NCBI RefSeq assembly: GCF_016711335.1
Contig: NZ_JADJTF010000001.1
Coordinates: forward strand, 3,658,001-3,722,000
Length of the DNA stretch: 64,000 nucleotides
Direction of reading: 5' to 3'
Source of the DNA: Thiofilum sp.
Lineage (GTDB): Bacteria > Pseudomonadota > Gammaproteobacteria > Thiotrichales > Thiotrichaceae
The position numbers and the translations under genes were made by a program. This document shows, piece by piece, positions 1 through 8,987 of this stretch. Below the pieces are notes generated by a model, which saw nothing but the letters and a program-made list of their open reading frames with translations, made no database searches and was not told where the DNA came from. How positions within the stretch are numbered: position 1 is the first letter of the stretch; the number at the start of each line of letters is the position of its first letter.

Positions 1-3000
1 ACAAAGCAAAACCATCCATATCAATATCGGTATTTAAATAGCCTTTATAAGCATAATTAGAATTGAACAAGAGATTATCTTTAGCTATTAGGACACTACT
101 TAAAATATTGCTGGTATCATTATTAGGACCATTGGCAATAATATAAGTATCCAAATTAGCATTACCTGCCCACATTAATGCACTTTCTCCTATTAAAGCA
201 CGGCTATTCATGCCATAACTGGCTGTACTCATTAAACTAAAATCAATGTGAGTAGTACCACCTAAGGTTAAAGCAATAGGCGACTGACTCATTACACCTA
301 AATGATTACGGTGTCTTAAGGCGATATAATAAGACCCATTACTCACCCCTAATAAATGTAAATTAGGACTGTCTGTACTAGCAGCCACGATAGTACCACT
401 GCGAGTTAACAAAGCGGCTTGACGTGCTACGATTAAAGTGGGATTTAAAGTATTACGTAACTCTACTATTATCCAATCCACTACTGCATTCAATCCTGAT
501 TGAGCCAGCCGTGTACTATTGATAGCTTCATTACCTGTATAATTAAAAGCGGCATAATTGCCATAAGGTTGATTTAAAGGAATTAGATTTAAAGTTCTTA
601 AATTATCTTTCATTAAACCACTACCAGCATCATAACTACCTTGCAGTAATGCTTTAATACTTAAATTAACCCCTTCAGGCATATCTGTAACATTAATAGT
701 GAGGGTTTGAGTATCCATGCCACCTTTATTATCACTAGCACTGACTATAATCATATACTGATTATTAGCCCCAGTATCTTGCGGAGACTCATAATCTGGT
801 ACAGCCTTAAAGGTTAATACCCCGGTACTAGCATTTATAGTAAATAAAGCTGCATCAATACCCCCAGCTAAAGCGTAACTGAGCGTATCATTATCCGCAT
901 CCGTAGCGGTAACTGTGGTTACTGTATTGGTACCTTCTGGAATATTAATAACCGCACTATCCCCACCACCATTACTCGTAATAATAGGAGGACTATTAGC
1001 AGCAACGATAGCTACCTGATGATCTTCTACCTCACCATCAACTACCGATTGAATAGCAGTAATATTTGAAGTACTCGACCACCTTAGTCTTAATATGCCC
1101 ATCAAAGCCGCAGTACTTGGCACACTCACATTCAATGTGATGAGTCCCACACTACTATGGCTATCACCCGTTAGATTATCTTGGATGTCGTGCGCTATTT
1201 GCTCATCGAGGTCAAATACACCATTATTATTCCAATCGAGCCAAGCATTTAAGTACCCGGCTCCTTTGACTTGAATTGTTAGAGTCCCCGTTATTCCCTG
1301 AGCTAAAGCAGAACCTATGAGTGCATCTTCATCGTCACCGCCATTAGTATCATCAGCCTGTGCATTATTGCTATAGAGTGCGCTATTTTCACTATCCGGT
1401 GGATTAGTCCCTAGATAAACCCCATTATTCACTAACGTATGACGTGCACTACCATAGGTGCTAGGCGCATCACCAAAATCATATGCTGCACTAGCAGGAC
1501 AGGCCGCCGCAACAGGGGTGACTAGCTCTGTAACTTGTGCGGCACTAAGAGTAAAACCTACTCCTGCAATCACTAAACGACGTGGTACTCCGCTCCCCTC
1601 AGGATCTTGAGGATTGGCTTCAATTGAACCTGTATAGTTGCCTCCTTTTGAAGCAATCGCCGCAACTGTTGGCGTTTTTTCAGCATCAAAAACAGCACTT
1701 ACCGGAAAAGCAGCGACGGCAAACTTTACACCTTGTGCTTTAAATTTATTGTAGGTAGTGAAGTTAGAACCATCATCCGGATCAAACGCTTGACCCGCTA
1801 TATCCAGCAAGGTTGAACCCGCATGCTCATGTCGCACTGCATCTGTAAAAATCACTATTTGCAAGGGTCGAGTTAAGTCACGTCCCAACTCCTTTAAGGG
1901 GCTTACAATTAGTGCAGAAGTAGTACTAGCATTAGCATCTAAACCAAAGCTCGCCTGATAGAGTGCAGCGACTGTGTTATCACTACTATAATCATGATAG
2001 GCCGTGCCAAAACCAAATTGTTTAATAGGCATGCTTAAAGCACTACTAGAAAAGTCGCGCTCAAAATAAATATTTTGCCCCGGAGTAGGCGTAATTCCAA
2101 GCATATCCCCCGCATAATGCGCCGTCGCAATTCGGGTTGCTGGATTAGCCTTTAATAACTCTTGGCTAATAGTGACCACATTACTCGCAAAAGTACTGTA
2201 TTCCGCACTGTCCACTGAACCCGAATTATCCAAGAGGAATAACACATCAGTACCCCCTGATGCTGTACATATATTGGTATTATTAATAATGGGCAAATAC
2301 TTTTCTAAGTTGACACTATAATCCTCTACCTCGCCATTAGTCGCTATTCCTGCACTTGCATCTAAATTAGGAGTAGTACTCCAACGAAATCTTGCATAAC
2401 TCACTCCACCCCCTAATCCCAAAGGCGGAGTAATAGTGACTGTAATAGTGCCCATAGCGGTATTAGTATCACCTACGGCATTATCTGCTAGAGCAGTGAT
2501 AACTTGCTCATCCACATCATAGAAATCACCGTCCCGATTCCAATCGATCCAAGCATTTAAATAACCACCGGATCCTGTAACATTAATGCTTAAACTCGCT
2601 GGCGTTTGAGCAACCCATTTGCCGGGCAAAATCACACCGTCCTCATCGTCGCTTACTAGTTTATCATCACCATCGGCGGTTAAGGTCGGACTAGATTGTG
2701 TATCGGCATCAACTAGAACACCCATTTTTACAGTTGAGCTAATACTATGCGCCGGACTGCCATAAGTAGCGGGCGCATCGCCATAATCCTTATAACTTGA
2801 AGGCACACAACTCTGCTCATTCAATACTAACTCGTCCACAATGGCATAGGCATTGTCACGCTCTGCGACCAAACTACTTTTACGTAAGCCAAACATAACA
2901 TAGGGCATATTGACGCTAGGATTCATGTCAATTTCTACATTATGCCAACCATTTTCCCACTGATGGTTAATGGCTGTTGCTCCTAGCAAGGTGTAGCCTG

Positions 3001-3586
3001 CATCCCCCTCTTTATTATCGGAGCCTGCTAAGGGAATACTGCTAGGGCAGGCAGTACGCCCCAAAGCTATTAAATGCCCCGACACATCCCCCCCCGTTGA
3101 AAAACCCGTATTATCTAAATAACCAATACGCATTTTGAGGCGATAGGACTTGCCCGCAATTAGAGGATTTTTTAAACATTGACCTACATACTCGGCATAA
3201 TCTTCTGTTTTAGCAGTAATAAAGCCTACAGCGCCCCCTTTAGTCGTTGTCGAGGAATAAGGTAATAAATGCGTAGCATGACCCACCGCAGTAGGGCTTA
3301 ATACTCCGGGGTCTTTTACCCCATTATCGTGCCAAAAATCGGTAGTACCCTGAGTCGTTTGATGCCAATTATGGAGACGATCCACTTGGCTAGAGTTGGG
3401 ATAGCTCCAATCATTGGGTAAAGCACTATAAGACTCAAAATCAGGGTTATAAAAATAAGAATCTACTAATTGCGCGGAGCAAACGGGAGCGGCAGAGGCT
3501 ATGGGAATACTCGGTAATAATACGACCCACCATACTATTAATAAACGCAGTAATGCCTTCAAAAATAAATTCTTAGATTTAGACAT
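1..3586 (-). CDS. Large secreted vWA / GEVED / cadherin-like surface protein (3' end outside window)
   Basis: Open frame of 1195 codons from an ATG at 3586 running off the window edge, so the C-terminus is missing. It starts with a basic stretch and a hydrophobic signal peptide (about residues 1-35, ending near SAASAAP). A first GEVED-type module (DYGDAPATYG ... GEVEDYSVNL) ends near residue 420. A von Willebrand A domain follows, with the MIDAS motif DNSGS near residue 452. A second GEVED module (DFGDAPSTYG ... GEVEDHQVAI) ends near residue 851, then a cadherin-like repeat with DADND at about 865-970. The last part is unassigned and rich in Asn, Thr and Ser. Such architectures are typical of exported adhesins or matrix proteins. 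The nucleotide composition is AT-rich. Read by hand on the reverse strand; no stop was seen in frame. Function beyond surface binding is unknown. Confidence 0.85.
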   Translation of the reverse strand, partial: MSKSKNLFLKALLRLLIVWWVVLLPSIPIASAAPVCSAQLVDSYFYNPDFESYSALPNDWSYPNSSQVDRLHNWHQTTQGTTDFWHDNGVKDPGVLSPTAVGHATHLLPYSSTTTKGGAVGFITAKTEDYAEYVGQCLKNPLIAGKSYRLKMRIGYLDNTGFSTGGDVSGHLIALGRTACPSSIPLAGSDNKEGDAGYTLLGATAINHQWENGWHNVEIDMNPSVNMPYVMFGLRKSSLVAERDNAYAIVDELVLNEQSCVPSSYKDYGDAPATYGSPAHSISSTVKMGVLVDADTQSSPTLTADGDDKLVSDDEDGVILPGKWVAQTPASLSINVTGSGGYLNAWIDWNRDGDFYDVDEQVITALADNAVGDTNTAMGTITVTITPPLGLGGGVSYARFRWSTTPNLDASAGIATNGEVEDYSVNLEKYLPIINNTNICTASGGTDVLFLLDNSGSVDSAEYSTFASNVVTISQELLKANPATRIATAHYAGDMLGITPTPGQNIYFERDFSSSALSMPIKQFGFGTAYHDYSSDNTVAALYQASFGLDANASTTSALIVSPLKELGRDLTRPLQIVIFTDAVRHEHAGSTLLDIAGQAFDPDDGSNFTTYNKFKAQGVKFAVAAFPVSAVFDAEKTPTVAAIASKGGNYTGSIEANPQDPEGSGVPRRLVIAGVGFTLSAAQVTELVTPVAAACPASAAYDFGDAPSTYGSARHTLVNNGVYLGTNPPDSENSALYSNNAQADDTNGGDDEDALIGSALAQGITGTLTIQVKGAGYLNAWLDWNNNGVFDLDEQIAHDIQDNLTGDSHSSVGLITLNVSVPSTAALMGILRLRWSSTSNITAIQSVVDGEVEDHQVAIVAANSPPIITSNGGGDSAVINIPEGTNTVTTVTATDADNDTLSYALAGGIDAALFTINASTGVLTFKAVPDYESPQDTGANNQYMIIVSASDNKGGMDTQTLTINVTDMPEGVNLSIKALLQGSYDAGSGLMKDNLRTLNLIPLNQPYGNYAAFNYTGNEAINSTRLAQSGLNAVVDWIIVELRNTLNPTLIVARQAALLTRSGTIVAASTDSPNLHLLGVSNGSYYIALRHRNHLGVMSQSPIALTLGGTTHIDFSLMSTASYGMNSRALIGESALMWAGNANLDTYIIANGPNNDTSNILSSVLIAKDNLLFNSNYAYKGYLNTDIDMDGFAL

Positions 3587-3819
3587 TTAGTTGCTTCCGC
3601 AAACAAAATTAATTTTAATTATTCTCAGTGAGAAAGTATCCCACTACTTTGTAGCGTTTAAGTATAACCTGAATCTATTCAACTAAGATAATAATTATTC
3701 AAATAGCGCCTACTACCCAATCTTAAGCACTGATATGCTCCTGAGAACCTAGGGCAATCACTTGAACGTTTAGTAGTAAAAGAGGCATAAAGGATTTTTT
3801 GCCCCAAAGGACATACCCG

Positions 3820-4117
3820 ATGCTGCCCCCATCTGTCACTACGATCAGCCGTCTATTAGAACAGTTGTCTGGTCTAGAAGACCCCCGCCAGCAAGCCAAA
3901 GTCCTTTACCCACTCCCCGAAATTTTGCTATTAGGTTTAGCCAGCAGTCTAGCAGGGGCAGACGATATAGTGGAAATGGTGCGCTGGGCAAAGCTGAACG
4001 CGGACTCCTGCGCCGCTATTATCCCTATGCACGGGGTTTCCCCAACCATGACACGGTGAGTGATGTGTTCAATGCGCTGAATGCCCCACTGTTTTCAGAA
4101 CTGTTCATTAGTTGGAC
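3820..4117 (+). pseudogene. ISAs1-family transposase remnant (frameshifted, truncated)
   Basis: From the ATG at 3820 the frame reads as the N-terminal DDE_Tnp_1-associated region of ISAs1 (H-repeat) transposases: GLEDPRQQAKVLYPLPEILL, then GADDIVEMVRWAKLN. A one-base shift near 4005 moves the homologous frame to LRRYYPYARGFPNHDTVSDV. The match stops near FISW at about 4117, before the catalytic DDE domain. Full ISAs1 transposases are about 350-400 residues, so only about a quarter remains. Not functional. Confidence 0.8.
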
Positions 4118-4168
4118 TATCGGTAAAGGTCTAAGGGCGCACAACTATGTAGAGCGAACACCTACATA

Positions 4169-4190
4169 GGGCGAACACCTAGGTTCGCCC
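4169..4190. repeat. 22-bp palindrome beside the transposase remnant
   Basis: GGGCGAAC, a 6-base centre ACCTAG, then GTTCGCCC form a perfect inverted repeat, and the flanks pair further with one bulge. A second copy of the GCGAACACCTA unit lies just upstream at 4154-4164. It is 50 bp from the end of the ISAs1 remnant, so it may be a small REP/MITE-like element or a transcription-stopping hairpin for the minus-strand gene ending at 4216. It lacks a clear T run. Confidence 0.55.
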
Positions 4191-4215
4191 CTACGGTTAT
4201 TGACGTTGATTGGGA

Positions 4216-4743
4216 TTATTTACACGGGCGAGTGCTGGCTTTATCGGCTAGCTGTCGCGCTTTTTCATTAGCTTTGGCTTGAGGTTTGACAATATCAGTC
4301 ACACAGATCGACTGTTTAGTGACCTTACTTACTACTAGATAGGAAGTGATTTTACTAGAATCTTCGGGGTCTTCTGATGCGTTATAGCGCACAATCAAGG
4401 CAATCGGTTGTGTACTACTGCCTTGTTTTAGCATACGCCATTCGGCTTTTTCACCTAAGGCTGAAAAACCACTGGAAACCTTACTGATTAAATCCAGTTC
4501 ATGCACTTTGCCTTGAGGTGTGACCACATTGATGGATTGGCGCAAATCACCTTCTGTGACTTGCAGGCTGTACCCCGCTATACCTTTGCATTGTCCTTTG
4601 TACCACCCCGAACCTTCTTCATCTGATTCTAGGGTTTTGCAGGTTGGGGTATTGAGACTGGTATAAGCACTACTAGGCGTAGCTGCCTGTGCCGAATGGA
4701 CTAATAACACAGCACACCCTACTAACATCCAAACTTTCATCAT
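4216..4743 (-). CDS. Small secreted protein of unknown family
   Basis: 175 residues. Starts at ATG 4743 with AGGAG five bases upstream. A clear Sec signal peptide (MMKVWMLVGCAVLLVHSAQA) is followed by a mature region with four or more Cys (CKTL, GQCKG, ICVTD, RPCK), which suggests disulfides in the periplasm. The C-terminal 30 residues are rich in Lys and Ala. It lies 69 bp downstream of, and in the same direction as, the sensor kinase gene, so it may share its transcript. I do not recognise the family and assign no function. Confidence 0.75.
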   Translation of the reverse strand: MMKVWMLVGCAVLLVHSAQAATPSSAYTSLNTPTCKTLESDEEGSGWYKGQCKGIAGYSLQVTEGDLRQSINVVTPQGKVHELDLISKVSSGFSALGEKAEWRMLKQGSSTQPIALIVRYNASEDPEDSSKITSYLVVSKVTKQSICVTDIVKPQAKANEKARQLADKASTRPCK

Positions 4744-4812
4744 TTCAACTCCTGCGCTAAAACACCTAGCTTAAAGCAAAACCTAGTACTTGCCCATGAA
4801 ATCAAACGCTTA

Positions 4813-5844
4813 TCAGACTCGCGGCAAAGTCACTTTAAATACTGTGCCGCCCCTGTCTCGATTGAGGCAAAGTACCTCGCCACCATGACGGGTGGCAATT
4901 TGGCGTACCAAACTTAAACCCAAACCCCAACCACCCTGTCCTTCGCCATGTCCAGCAGGTCGATAAAATGGCTCAAACACATGAGCTAATGCCTCTGCTG
5001 GGATGCCTTTACCTCGATCACTAATCGTTAGCAATATATTATTCACCCCTTGAGCGACTAATTTAGCCTCAATCGGCTCTCCTCCGTGACGTTTAGCATT
5101 CTCTAATAAATTACGGATTAAGCGCCGCAATAATCGCGTATCCCCTTCAGTTTGTAGCGCTTCTGCCTCACCCTCTAAACCTAAGCGTGCACACTCCTCC
5201 GCTAGTAAACCCGCTAAATCAACTGCTTGCTTAGTGAGTGGAATTTCTAAAGTATCTAGGCGACTCGCTAGTAATATTTCCTCCACCAATTGATTAAGCT
5301 CATTCATATCATGGCGTAGGGACAGTACTTGATTAGACGTTTCAAGCTCATTTTGCTCCGCCAGCAGTGCTAAACCCATTTGCATACGGGCTAAGGGAGA
5401 ACGTAACTCATGGGAGGCATTGGCGAGTAATTGACGTTGTGAGGCCAGTAGCGCCTGAATACGCTCAGCAGACTGATTAAAACTGGTCGCCAGTACCGCT
5501 ACTTCGTCACAACCTTGCACAGGCAAACGGGTATCCAGCTTACCCTCGCCTAAAGCCTCAACGCCTTGCTTCAGTTGCTCTAGGCGGCGCGTTAAGCGTT
5601 TAGAAATCGGATAAGCCCCTAAAGACACCACTAAGGCAGACAACACTAAAAAAGGAAAGATGGGTACACGCTTATTAGGATGTTGCTCCTGTAAATGAAA
5701 AGCCGTAGTCGCGACCAAAATCGAAACTAAAATAACGCTCCCGACTACCACCGCATAAATCTGCCAAAACAAACGTTTACGTAACCGCCAAAAACTGCCT
5801 CGCTCCCGATGCTTACAAGACTGTTTATGTTTAAACCTTCTCAT
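4813..5844 (-). CDS. Sensor histidine kinase, CpxA/EnvZ-like
   Basis: 343 residues. A basic N-terminus is followed by two membrane segments (about 25-50 and 62-80) separated by only about 15 residues (HLQEQHPNKRVPIFP), so almost no periplasmic sensor domain exists. HAMP follows (SKRLTRRLEQLKQGVEALGE), then HisKA with the phospho-acceptor His in ANASHELRSPLARMQ, then the HATPase with N box LIRNLLENAKRHGG, G1 DRGKGIP and G2 GWGLGLSL. Its start codon overlaps the stop of the regulator gene by 4 bp (5841-5844), so they form one operon. With so short a loop, the signal is probably membrane-borne or brought by a partner such as the neighbouring CpxP-like protein; that is inference. Confidence 0.92.
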   Translation of the reverse strand: MRRFKHKQSCKHRERGSFWRLRKRLFWQIYAVVVGSVILVSILVATTAFHLQEQHPNKRVPIFPFLVLSALVVSLGAYPISKRLTRRLEQLKQGVEALGEGKLDTRLPVQGCDEVAVLATSFNQSAERIQALLASQRQLLANASHELRSPLARMQMGLALLAEQNELETSNQVLSLRHDMNELNQLVEEILLASRLDTLEIPLTKQAVDLAGLLAEECARLGLEGEAEALQTEGDTRLLRRLIRNLLENAKRHGGEPIEAKLVAQGVNNILLTISDRGKGIPAEALAHVFEPFYRPAGHGEGQGGWGLGLSLVRQIATRHGGEVLCLNRDRGGTVFKVTLPRV

Positions 5845-6551
5845 AAACCATCATCGCCATCTTGACTACGCGCAAAAATATAACCTGCTCCACGTAAGGT
5901 CAGAATGCGCCGTGGATGTTTAGGATTATCTTCAATTGCCGCTCTTAGCCTTGAAATATGCACATCAATAGAGCGATCAAATGCCTCTAAAGCTTCCCCT
6001 TTGACCAAATCCATTAATTGCTCACGACTCAAAACGCGCCCCGCTCGTTCTGCCATGGCGACCAGTAGATCAAACTGATAACTCGTCACCTCACGCACTT
6101 GCCCCTCCAAACGAATTTCCCGCGCTTCTCGATCAATCTCTAGGCGTCCAAATTGTAAGGTAGGTAAATGCTCTTGGTTTAAAGCACTGCGGCGTAAAAT
6201 GGCTTTAATCCGTGCCTTTAATTCACGCGGCTCAAAGGGTTTGGGTAAATAATCATCCGCTCCCAATTCCAAGCCAATAATACGATCCGTCGCATCACCC
6301 CGCGCAGTGAGCATTAAAATGGGGATTGCCGCACTAGATCCAGTACGCAGTTCACGGCAGAGATCTAGACCATCCGCATCAGGCAACATTAAATCGAGAA
6401 TAATCAATGACCATGCCTGTTGACGCGCTAATTGCAACCCTGCTTTACCTGTATAGGCGGGCGTGACGTGATAGCCTGCTGAGCCTAAGTATTCGGCGAG
6501 CATTTGGCTGAGGCGCACATCATCATCAATGATTAATAAGGATTCAGGCAT
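5841..6551 (-). CDS. OmpR/PhoB-family response regulator, CpxR-like
   Basis: 236 residues. Receiver domain (1-120) has the acidic pocket IIDDD, the phosphorylated Asp in LIILDLMLPDADG, Thr in MLTARGD and Lys in YLPKPFEPREL. The C-terminal winged helix (about 130-230) ends with DVHISRLRAAIEDNPKHPRR and LRGAGYIF, typical of DNA-binding OmpR proteins. It is first in an operon with the overlapping kinase gene. The preceding element at 6575-6682 separates it from the CpxP-like gene, which has the same orientation. Confidence 0.93.
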   Translation of the reverse strand: MPESLLIIDDDVRLSQMLAEYLGSAGYHVTPAYTGKAGLQLARQQAWSLIILDLMLPDADGLDLCRELRTGSSAAIPILMLTARGDATDRIIGLELGADDYLPKPFEPRELKARIKAILRRSALNQEHLPTLQFGRLEIDREAREIRLEGQVREVTSYQFDLLVAMAERAGRVLSREQLMDLVKGEALEAFDRSIDVHISRLRAAIEDNPKHPRRILTLRGAGYIFARSQDGDDGL

Positions 6552-6574
6552 GGTAGTGAAGTCTCATAATGGTT

Positions 6575-6682
6575 TAACCCCTCCCAGCCTCCCCTTATCA
6601 AGAGAGGAGTAATACAACATTGCTAGTGTGTGGGTACTCTTTATTCCCTCCCTTGATAAGGGGAGGGTTAGGGAGGGGTTTA
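6575..6682. repeat. MITE-like inverted-repeat element, about 108 bp
   Basis: Two arms of about 35 bp pair with few mismatches: TAACCCCTCCC ... CTCCCCTTATCAAG on the left and CTTGATAAGGGGAGGG ... GGGAGGGGTTTA on the right, around a 40-base centre without an ORF. The element has the form of a non-autonomous inverted-repeat insertion. It lies between the CpxP-like gene stop (6692) and the regulator start (6551). When transcribed from the minus strand it would form a long hairpin. Confidence 0.75.
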
Positions 6683-6691
6683 TCATATCAT

Positions 6692-7060
6692 TTAATAAAC
6701 CAAATCGGCGGCTTTAGCGCGTTGCTCCGGTGTGGCTTGGATGCTATCTAAAATAGCACTTAAGGGTTTAGGCTTTTCGCCCGGAATCACGACGGTAGCC
6801 TGAGCACCCATATGTCCGTGACGATAGTGGTGATGATTGCTAGCCTTACCTGCCATTAAACCGAGGAAGAAAATTAATACCGCAGCGCCAATTACCTTCC
6901 AACGGCGTTTGCCGTGACATTTACCGTGCTGCATCCATTGTTCCCGACTCCAGCCACAACGACCGCGTGGTGTTTCCGCTTCGGGTGCTGCTTGATTAGC
7001 ATTAGCAGCCGTATTGTCAGTAGTAGTCTCAGTTTCAGTAGGCTTATTTAAGTCAGTCAT
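6692..7060 (-). CDS. Short membrane protein with CpxP/Spy-like C-terminal remnant
   Basis: 122 residues from ATG 7060, preferred over ATG 7066 because GGAG lies 7 bases upstream of it and only 1 base upstream of the other. A Thr/Asn/Glu-rich cytoplasmic tail is followed by a Cys/His/Lys-rich stretch (GRCGWSREQWMQHGKCHGKR), one membrane helix (VIGAAVLIFFLGLMAG), a His-rich segment (NHHHYRHGHMG), and a C-terminus LDSIQATPEQRAKAADLVY that resembles the first ATPEQ/LTPEQ helix of Spy/CpxP periplasmic proteins. Such proteins usually continue about 60-100 residues further. The His and Cys clusters suggest metal binding. Position beside a CpxAR-like pair supports an envelope-stress or metal role. 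It stops 10 bp before the inverted-repeat element, so it may be truncated. Confidence 0.7.
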   Translation of the reverse strand: MTDLNKPTETETTTDNTAANANQAAPEAETPRGRCGWSREQWMQHGKCHGKRRWKVIGAAVLIFFLGLMAGKASNHHHYRHGHMGAQATVVIPGEKPKPLSAILDSIQATPEQRAKAADLVY

Positions 7061-7293
7061 GTTCATACTCCAAAGTTTATTAGTTGTCTTACTGATCTTT
7101 TGGATCAGACGCCTGTTGTTGTTGGCATGGATGTAGTATGAGGTGACGCCTTTGCTGGAATGTGGTGGCTAGGTAAAGAAATGTAAAGTAGGCTCACTAG
7201 GAATCTACCGCATTATGGCTATTGGCGGGTGCTGTTGCGCTCGGTATGGTGTACACTTTTGCCGTCTTACCATGACTGAAAAGGGGTTTCATG

Positions 7294-7530
7294 ATGCCTT
7301 ATTATGTATATCGAATTACCCAACCAACCCCCATTATTAAGAATTTAGAACTTAAATCCACCTTTGAAACCTATCCAGAGGCTCGTAATGCAGTACGTGA
7401 TTTACGTGCTAATGCGCCGCTAGGGGATAATGCTACTTATAAACTGGTTCACGCCGCTAGCGAGCTAGAAGCCGAAGAGCTACTACAAACCCCACGCGAA
7501 AAACCCGTACTGATGGAGTGGGAGAAGTAA
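7294..7530 (+). CDS. Conserved small protein upstream of cysG
   Basis: 78 residues from the second of two adjacent ATGs (7291 and 7294); AAGGGG at 7281-7286 gives a 7-base spacing to 7294, and the sequence MPYYVYRI fits the start. No signal peptide or membrane segment; mixed alpha/beta with many charged residues and an acidic end (EAEELLQTPREKPVLMEWEK). It ends 5 bases before the cysG start, so translation is probably coupled. The family function is not known to me. Confidence 0.75.
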   Translation: MPYYVYRITQPTPIIKNLELKSTFETYPEARNAVRDLRANAPLGDNATYKLVHAASELEAEELLQTPREKPVLMEWEK

Positions 7531-7535
7531 TCACT

Positions 7536-8984
7536 ATGGATCACTTTCCCGCTTTTTTAAATTTACAGGGTCATCAATGTTTAGTGGTAGGGGGCGGTCC
7601 CGTTGCGGAGCGTAAAGTCAAAACCTTGCTACGCTATGGGGCTAGTGTACAAATTATTTCCCCTCAGCTTACCGCTAGCCTTGCAGCCCTAGTGGAAGAA
7701 CAACGCCAATCCACCGAGCTGCGCTTAAGTTATAAGGCTAAATCCTTTGAAGATAGTGACTTATACGGTTGGTTTTTAGTGATTGCGGCGACGAATCAAT
7801 TTGAGATCAATCAACGCATTGCTGAACTCGCTGCGGCACGTAATGTATTAGTCAATGTAGCCGATAATCCTGAAGCCTCCAGCTTTATTATGCCCGCCGT
7901 AGTCGATCGCTCGCCTGTGACGATTGCCGTCTCTACTGGAGGTGCGTCACCCGTACTGGCTCGCCAATTAAAAATGAAATTGGAGACGCTGATTCCATCA
8001 AGTTGTGGTCAATTAGCCGCCATTACCGAGGAATACCGCGAAAAGGTTAAACAACACTTCGCCACAGTGGAGGAGCGCAAACAGTTCTGGGAACAAGCCT
8101 TAAAAGGTGTGGTATCTGAATTAGTGTATGCAGGACAACTGACTAAAGCGCGTGAAGTATTAGATCAAATGCTCAGTGCACGCAGCACTCGCCCTTCAGT
8201 GGGAGAAGTTTATCTAGTGGGAGCAGGGCCTGGTGATCCCGACCTTTTGACCTTCCGTGCTTTGCGTTTAATGCAGCAAGCTGATGTGGTGGTGTATGAC
8301 CGTCTAGTGGCTAAATCGATTTTGGCGATGACGAATCCTGAGGCTAAACGTATTTATGTAGGTAAAGAAAAATCTAACCACGCAGTGCGCCAAGAAGGGA
8401 TTAATGATCTGCTTGTGCAAGAAGCCAAAGCAGGACATAAAGTGTTACGCCTAAAAGGGGGTGATCCCTTTATTTTCGGGCGTGGGGGCGAAGAAATAGA
8501 GACACTCGCCGAAAATGGCATTCCATTTCAAGTCGTGCCCGGAATTACCGCAGCATCGGGTTGTTCCTCTTATGCAGGTATTCCCCTCACCCATCGTGAC
8601 TATGCTCAATCCTGTACCTTTGCAACGGGTCACTTAAAAGACGGCACGATTGATCTGGACTGGACAAAGCTCGCTCAGCCCAAACAAACTGTCGTATTTT
8701 ATATGGGTCTAACGGGTATTGAAGTGATTAGTCGGGAATTGATGAATCATGGTATGCCAGCCGATATGCCTGTTGCTTTAGTGGAGCAAGGTACAACACG
8801 TAATCAGCGGGTGCATATTGGAACATTAGCCACACTACCCCAGCTCGTACAGGAACGCGAAGTACACGCCCCCACCTTAACTATTGTCGGTGAAGTGGTG
8901 CGCCTCCATGACAAATTAAATTGGTATGAGCCAGAGCGCCATGTAACTGCTAGTGAGTTTAGTCGCAATACCCCACAGGAATAA
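7536..8984 (+). CDS. cysG: Siroheme synthase (trifunctional CysG)
   Basis: 482 residues from ATG 7536. An upstream in-frame ATG at 7518 is rejected because it lies inside the previous gene and the family N-terminus is MDxxPxFLxLxxxxCLVVGGG; GGAGAAG at 7521-7527 serves the chosen start. The N-terminal half is the precorrin-2 dehydrogenase/ferrochelatase domain with the NAD-binding loop VVGGGPVAERK and STGGASPVLARQLK. The C-terminal half is the SAM-dependent uroporphyrinogen III methyltransferase with VGAGPGDPDLLT, VYDRLV, RLKGGDPFIFGRGGEE and VPGITAASG. It makes siroheme for sulfite and nitrite reductases. First large gene of a tight plus-strand group. Confidence 0.96.
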   Translation: MDHFPAFLNLQGHQCLVVGGGPVAERKVKTLLRYGASVQIISPQLTASLAALVEEQRQSTELRLSYKAKSFEDSDLYGWFLVIAATNQFEINQRIAELAAARNVLVNVADNPEASSFIMPAVVDRSPVTIAVSTGGASPVLARQLKMKLETLIPSSCGQLAAITEEYREKVKQHFATVEERKQFWEQALKGVVSELVYAGQLTKAREVLDQMLSARSTRPSVGEVYLVGAGPGDPDLLTFRALRLMQQADVVVYDRLVAKSILAMTNPEAKRIYVGKEKSNHAVRQEGINDLLVQEAKAGHKVLRLKGGDPFIFGRGGEEIETLAENGIPFQVVPGITAASGCSSYAGIPLTHRDYAQSCTFATGHLKDGTIDLDWTKLAQPKQTVVFYMGLTGIEVISRELMNHGMPADMPVALVEQGTTRNQRVHIGTLATLPQLVQEREVHAPTLTIVGEVVRLHDKLNWYEPERHVTASEFSRNTPQE

Positions 8985-8987
8985 ATG

